Assembly (NCBI RefSeq): GCF_001485575.1
Contig: NZ_BCNB01000001.1
Span: 124,001 to 188,000, forward strand
Source of the DNA: Haloarcula sp. CBA1127
GTDB lineage: Archaea > Halobacteriota > Halobacteria > Halobacteriales > Haloarculaceae
Reading direction: 5' to 3'
DNA: 64,000 nucleotides
The notes under the pieces are model-generated. The model did no database searches and had not been told where the DNA came from. It saw only the letters and a program-made list of their open reading frames with translations. Positions 60,404 through 64,000 of this stretch are shown one piece after another; position 1 is the stretch's first letter, and each line of letters starts with the position of its first letter. A program made the translations under genes and the position numbers.

Positions 60404-61126
60404 ATGAAAGACGTCGTCCGGCAGAACTTCGATGCCAGCGTCGGCGCCTACACGACGTACGAGCGGCGAACCAATCGCTTCACGTCGCTCGCACGCCTGC
60501 TCGCCGCCGAGATGAGCGCTCATACTGACGACGGGCTTGGGACAGTGCTCGATGCGGGCGCAGGCACAGGTGTGAGCACGCGCGTATTCGCCGAGACGGC
60601 AGCGGATACTATTGCGCTCGACATCAGCCGCGAGATGCTGAGCGAAATCGAGTCCACTGCCCGATTGCAAGCTGATTTCGACCACCTGCCGCTCTGTGAC
60701 CAGTCAGTTGACGGGGTGGCGTTTACCGCTTCGCTCTTTCTGGTCCCCGAGCCAGCGGCCGCAGTGCGGGAAGCCGCCAGAGTGCTCCGGTCTGGTGGAG
60801 TGGTCGGGGCCGTCGCGCCGCTTGGCTGGTTCCGTCCTGACGGCACGGACGTGTTCGAACAGTTTGAGCGCGAGTCACGCTCCCCGACTGACACATCGGC
60901 TCTCCAAGACGCCCTCGGAGGTGAGTTCTCAACGACGACAGGAACGTGGCAGTTTTCGACGACTGCCGAAAACATTCGGCTGTTTCACGCGATTCCCGCG
61001 ATGGCCGCACGGCTCTATCCGAAACTCGACACCGAAGAACGGGTGCTGCGAGCCCGTGAACTCCTCAGCTCTCTCGATGGCACGTTTTCGCAACGATGGC
61101 GGTGGGTCATCGCTGTTCCAGAATAG
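60404..61126 (+). CDS. Class I SAM-dependent methyltransferase
   Basis: A 240-residue UbiE/BioC-like methyltransferase. The SAM motif is VLDAGAGTGVSTRVFAE (about 47-63), with the acidic residue ending strand two in ALDISREML, CDQSVDGVAFTASLFLVPEP (motif II/III) and AREAARVLRSGGVVGAVAPL. The N-terminus VRQNFDASVGAYTTYERRTN is common in BioC-like proteins. It lies 42 bases after the CitE-like lyase on the same strand. The substrate is unknown. Confidence 0.87.
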   Translation: MKDVVRQNFDASVGAYTTYERRTNRFTSLARLLAAEMSAHTDDGLGTVLDAGAGTGVSTRVFAETAADTIALDISREMLSEIESTARLQADFDHLPLCDQSVDGVAFTASLFLVPEPAAAVREAARVLRSGGVVGAVAPLGWFRPDGTDVFEQFERESRSPTDTSALQDALGGEFSTTTGTWQFSTTAENIRLFHAIPAMAARLYPKLDTEERVLRARELLSSLDGTFSQRWRWVIAVPE

Positions 61127-61167
61127 GTGTCTGGGATTGGCGAGGCAGTCGCCGATCCGTCCCGGCC

Positions 61168-61632
61168 TTACTCGACGTGGTCGCGTCTCAGTGACAGCAC
61201 GGTGCGCTCGAACTCACAGACGAGGGTGTCGTCTGCATCTGTGAGTTTGAACACCTCGACGTGCATCGTGACGATGCCACGTTCACCGTCGCTGGTCTCG
61301 CGTTTGTCGGTCACAGTCGACTGCACGCGGATGGTGTCGCCGTGAAACACTGGGTTCGGATGCTCGACGCTGTCGTAGGACAGGTTCGCGACAATAGTGC
61401 CATCGGTCGTCTCCGGGATGGTCAGTCCGACAGCTAAACTCATCGTGTAGAGCCCGTTGACCAGTCGCTCGCCGAATTCCGTCTCGCCCGCGAACTCGGC
61501 GTCTAAGTGCAACGGCTGCTGGTTCATCGTCATATCGCAGAACTGTTGATTGTCGCGCTCGCTGATCGTGCGGCGCTTCTCGTGTTCGATGGTCTCGCCG
61601 ACCTCGAACTCTTCGTAGTATAGTCCTGTCAT
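61168..61632 (-). CDS. MaoC-family acyl dehydratase in the carboxylase operon
   Basis: A 154-residue MaoC-like hotdog hydratase. It begins YYEEFEVGETIEHEKRRTI, and the catalytic region fits QFCDMTMNQQPLHLDAEFA, followed by FGERLVNGLYTMSLAVGL; the usual Asp of the Asp-x-His pair appears as Asn (MNQQPLH), as in some mesaconyl/itaconyl-type members. It starts three bases after the carboxyltransferase stop, so it is the last gene of that operon. It may hydrate the unsaturated acyl-CoA connected with the carboxylase reaction. Confidence 0.83.
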   Translation of the reverse strand: MTGLYYEEFEVGETIEHEKRRTISERDNQQFCDMTMNQQPLHLDAEFAGETEFGERLVNGLYTMSLAVGLTIPETTDGTIVANLSYDSVEHPNPVFHGDTIRVQSTVTDKRETSDGERGIVTMHVEVFKLTDADDTLVCEFERTVLSLRRDHVE

Positions 61633-61635
61633 AGC

Positions 61636-63354
61636 TCAGAGGATGGTTCCGTGTTTCTTGTCCGGGAGGTCCTTTTCTACGGTTTCGTAGAACGCAAACC
61701 GGTTCACCAATTCCGTTCTGAGGTCGCTGGGCGGGACGATGTCGTCGACGACGACTTCGCTGGCCATTCGATGAATGTCGATATCCTCGCGATAGGCTTC
61801 GCGGAGTTCCTGCTCTTTTTGCTGTCGTTCGTCCTCGTCATCGATCTCGGAGAGCTTCCGGGCGTAAACAGCGTTGATAGCCGCTTCCGGCCCCATAATC
61901 GCTATTTCCCCGCTCGGAAGGCCGATCGTCGACTCGGGGTCGTACGCGGGACCGGACATCGCGTAGATGCCCGCGCCGTAGGCTTTCCTGATCACAACGG
62001 ACTGCTTGGGCACTGTCGCCGAGGACGTGGCGTAGATCATCTTCTTGCCCTGTTCGAGGATACCCTCCTTCTCGACGCCTGACCCAGCCATGAACCCTGG
62101 CGTATCACAGAGATACAACAGCGGGACATTGTAGGCGTCACAGGTCCAGATGAACTGAGCGGCTTTCTCCGCCGCGTCTGGGAAGATGGCCCCCGCTCGC
62201 TGGGCTGGCTGATTGGCGATGACTCCAACCGGACGGCCGTCTATCCGGGCAAACGACGTGATGATCTCCTTGCCGTACTCGGGCCGGAGTTCGAGCGTCG
62301 ATCCGGCATCGACGACCCGCTCGATCACGTCGAACATATCATAGCCCTTGTTGGGCTTCTCTGGGACGACGGAATCGATACCCTCCGGCGAGCGCTTCGG
62401 GGCTGTCCCGCTGGTCTGTGGTGGGTCTTCGTCGGCATTGTCGGGCAGATAGCCGATGAGTTTCGCGACGAGTTCGCGGGCGTGTTCCTCGTCGTCGGCG
62501 ATGAGGTCCGCACTCCCGGAGTGCTGTGCGTGTACGTCAGGGCCGCCAAGCTCTTCGAGGCTGATCTCTTCGCCGGTGACCATTTCGACCATCCGGGGGC
62601 TGGCGATCGCCATTGCGCTCATATCCCGGACCATAACGGTGAAATCCGCGAAAACTGGCGTGTAGGCCGCGCCGGCGATACAGGGACCGTACAGCACACA
62701 GATCTGCGGGACTCGCCCAGAGAGCATCGAGTGGTTGTAGTAGAACTTCCCGATCCCTTCGCGGTTGGCGAAAAAGCCCGTCTGCTGGTCGATACGGCCG
62801 CCCGAGGAGTCCATCAGATACAGCACCGGTCGCCCGGTTTTCAGTGCCCGCTGTTGCATCCGGAGGAACTTCTCGACACCCTTTGCGGCCATGCTGCCGC
62901 GTTTGACCGTGTAATCGTTGGCCATGAAATGCAGGTCACGGCCCTCGAACTCCGCGGCCCCCGTGATGAGCCCGTCGGCCGGAAGCTGGTCGTCGGCGTC
63001 GAACTCCGCAAATTTCCCGTCCTCGAACAGGAAATCGTCACCGAACCACAGGTCGATACGGTCCCGGACAAACAGCTTGCCCTCCTCAGGTAACTGCTCT
63101 TTGTACTTTTCCGGCCCACCTTCGAGAATCTCTTCAATCTCCTCGCGCAGGGTCTCTTCGCGTTCAGTCGGGCCAAGGTCGTCGTCGATCGGTTCCGTGG
63201 ATTCGTCTCGCCGATCGCCGTCATACGTGGCACTGCTGACCGATTTGCCGCTGTCGACAACGAGGGTAATGTCGTCCTCGAAGTGTGTCGCCAGCGCCTC
63301 GGCAATGGCCTGTGCTTCCGATTCGGTCGCGTCGTCTGAAATTCTGACTTGCAT
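61636..63354 (-). CDS. Acyl-CoA carboxylase carboxyltransferase subunit with an extra N-terminal domain
   Basis: A 572-residue carboxyltransferase of the PccB/MccB family, moving CO2 from carboxybiotin to an acyl-CoA. The crotonase-like halves show LMDSSGGRIDQQTGFFANRE, VLYGPCIAGAAYTPVFADF, and GVIANQPAQRAGAIFPDAAE, LCDTPGFMAGSGVE, YAMSGPAYDPESTIGLPSGE. An additional 70-residue acidic segment at the N-terminus (QVRISDDATESEAQAIAEAL, then VDSGKSVSSATY) is not part of normal beta subunits and resembles the small epsilon/PccX-type subunits. Substrate is undecided: propionyl-, methylcrotonyl- or another CoA ester. Confidence 0.88.
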   Translation of the reverse strand: MQVRISDDATESEAQAIAEALATHFEDDITLVVDSGKSVSSATYDGDRRDESTEPIDDDLGPTEREETLREEIEEILEGGPEKYKEQLPEEGKLFVRDRIDLWFGDDFLFEDGKFAEFDADDQLPADGLITGAAEFEGRDLHFMANDYTVKRGSMAAKGVEKFLRMQQRALKTGRPVLYLMDSSGGRIDQQTGFFANREGIGKFYYNHSMLSGRVPQICVLYGPCIAGAAYTPVFADFTVMVRDMSAMAIASPRMVEMVTGEEISLEELGGPDVHAQHSGSADLIADDEEHARELVAKLIGYLPDNADEDPPQTSGTAPKRSPEGIDSVVPEKPNKGYDMFDVIERVVDAGSTLELRPEYGKEIITSFARIDGRPVGVIANQPAQRAGAIFPDAAEKAAQFIWTCDAYNVPLLYLCDTPGFMAGSGVEKEGILEQGKKMIYATSSATVPKQSVVIRKAYGAGIYAMSGPAYDPESTIGLPSGEIAIMGPEAAINAVYARKLSEIDDEDERQQKEQELREAYREDIDIHRMASEVVVDDIVPPSDLRTELVNRFAFYETVEKDLPDKKHGTIL

Positions 63355-63356
63355 AC

Positions 63357-64000
63357 TTATTCCTCCAGTACAACCAGGGTGTCACCCATGTCTACGGAAT
63401 CGCCCTCTGCGACCGGGACGGACGCGACAGTGCCGCCTGTGGATGCCACCACGTCGTTTTCCATTTTCATCGCCTCAAGCACGCAAACGACATCGCCTGC
63501 AGCGATATCGTCACCGGGCGCGACTTCAGTCGAGAGAATGGTTCCCTGCATCTCGGCCGTAATCGCACCCGACGTGGTCACGTCCACCGTGCCGCCGCCG
63601 GATGAGCTGCCGCCCGAAGCGCCACTGCCGGAGCCACCACTGGCGTTGCCATCACGGGCTACGCGGGGCAGTCCGTCCGTAACGACGACATCGAAACGCT
63701 TCCCATCGACTTCGACAGCGATTTCATCCGTCGACGCTGCTGAGGCGTCGCCGCCGACCTCGTCGGTCCCCCATCGTGCAACAGCCTCGTCGAGGGCCTC
63801 GTTGGCGAGTTCCTGATCGAGGTATTTTGTCGTGTGCGTTCCGGCGCGGAAGGTGTCGTCATCAAGCATCAACCGATGGAACGGGATGGTCGTATGGACC
63901 CCTTCGACGGTGAAATGGTCGAGCGCACGCCTCGACCGGTCCAGACAGTGCTCTCGGTCCTCGCCAGCGACGATGAGCTTCGCGATCATCGAGTCGTAGT
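63357..64000 (-). CDS. Acyl-CoA carboxylase biotin carboxylase / BCCP subunit, N-terminus outside the window
   Basis: The last 214 codons of a biotin carboxylase alpha subunit, with the frame open to base 64000. The visible part starts YDSMIAKLIV, the end of the biotin carboxylase C-domain, continues through a variable linker rich in Gly and Ser, and ends in a biotinyl domain with VLEAMKMENDV (biotinylated Lys) and VAEGDSVDMGDTLVVLEE. It lies two bases before the carboxyltransferase start, so the two form one operon. An apparent ATG at 63989 is internal, not the real start. Confidence 0.9.
   Translation of the reverse strand, partial: YDSMIAKLIVAGEDREHCLDRSRRALDHFTVEGVHTTIPFHRLMLDDDTFRAGTHTTKYLDQELANEALDEAVARWGTDEVGGDASAASTDEIAVEVDGKRFDVVVTDGLPRVARDGNASGGSGSGASGGSSSGGGTVDVTTSGAITAEMQGTILSTEVAPGDDIAAGDVVCVLEAMKMENDVVASTGGTVASVPVAEGDSVDMGDTLVVLEE

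Noticed and set aside
1..64000. CRISPR array, rRNA or prophage
   Set aside because: No regularly spaced identical repeats, rRNA-like sequence, or phage structural or integrase genes were seen.

Overview
The window reads as chromosome (or large replicon) sequence of a haloarchaeon, class Halobacteria, probably Haloarcula-like. The reasons are strongly acidic predicted proteins, GC-rich wobble positions, twin-arginine lipoproteins with LAGC lipoboxes, an HTH-10 (bacterioopsin-activator type) regulator, a PGF-CTERM-like tail, TATA boxes 25-30 bases ahead of apparently leaderless starts, and IS6-type haloarchaeal transposase remnants. The genus is inference; no rRNA or tRNA gene was found. Almost everything here is catabolism and uptake.

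Region 1 (1-15011): a truncated class I aminotransferase and an orphan LivK-type lipoprotein, a gene-poor kilobase, then a catabolic set with no obvious substrate: TPP-dependent enzyme, NAD-dependent epimerase/dehydratase, M24-fold hydrolase that has lost two metal ligands, luciferase-like monooxygenase, hotdog thioesterase, acyl-CoA synthetase, F420H2:NADP oxidoreductase, aldehyde dehydrogenase, an internally duplicated EthD protein and an HD-domain protein.

Region 2 (15592-30662): a sugar or amino-sugar module between two IclR regulators. It has glucose-1-dehydrogenase, galactonate-dehydratase-type enolase, SIS isomerase/deaminase, a complete sugar ABC importer (binding protein, two permeases, ATPase), a GH3 beta-N-acetylhexosaminidase, a PIG-L deacetylase and a SelA-fold PLP enzyme of the glucosaminate-6-phosphate ammonia-lyase type. 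Together these suggest breakdown of N-acetylglucosamine oligomers through glucosaminate to 2-keto-3-deoxygluconate, which I regard as the most novel proposal in the window. Dyad-symmetric motifs recur in its intergenic regions.

Region 3 (30919-58441): an aromatic-acid island. It has a LivK-HM-G-F importer with fused permeases, a surface-type penicillin acylase, copper amine oxidase, a third IclR regulator, and the phenylacetyl-CoA pathway: PaaK ligase, PaaABC plus a split PaaD, PaaG isomerase, an apparently split PaaZ (MaoC hydratase plus aldehyde dehydrogenase), PaaF/PaaH-type beta-oxidation enzymes, thiolases, PaaI thioesterase and an HTH-10 regulator. The reductase PaaE is not here. The acylase and amine oxidase would feed phenylacetate from amides and phenylethylamine. 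An AT-richer NUDIX gene sits between two decayed IS6 transposase copies.

Region 4 (58438-64000): amidohydrolase, CitE/HpcH-like CoA-ester lyase, methyltransferase, then a carboxylase operon (biotin carboxylase with BCCP domain, carboxyltransferase with an extra N-terminal domain, MaoC hydratase) that runs off the right edge.
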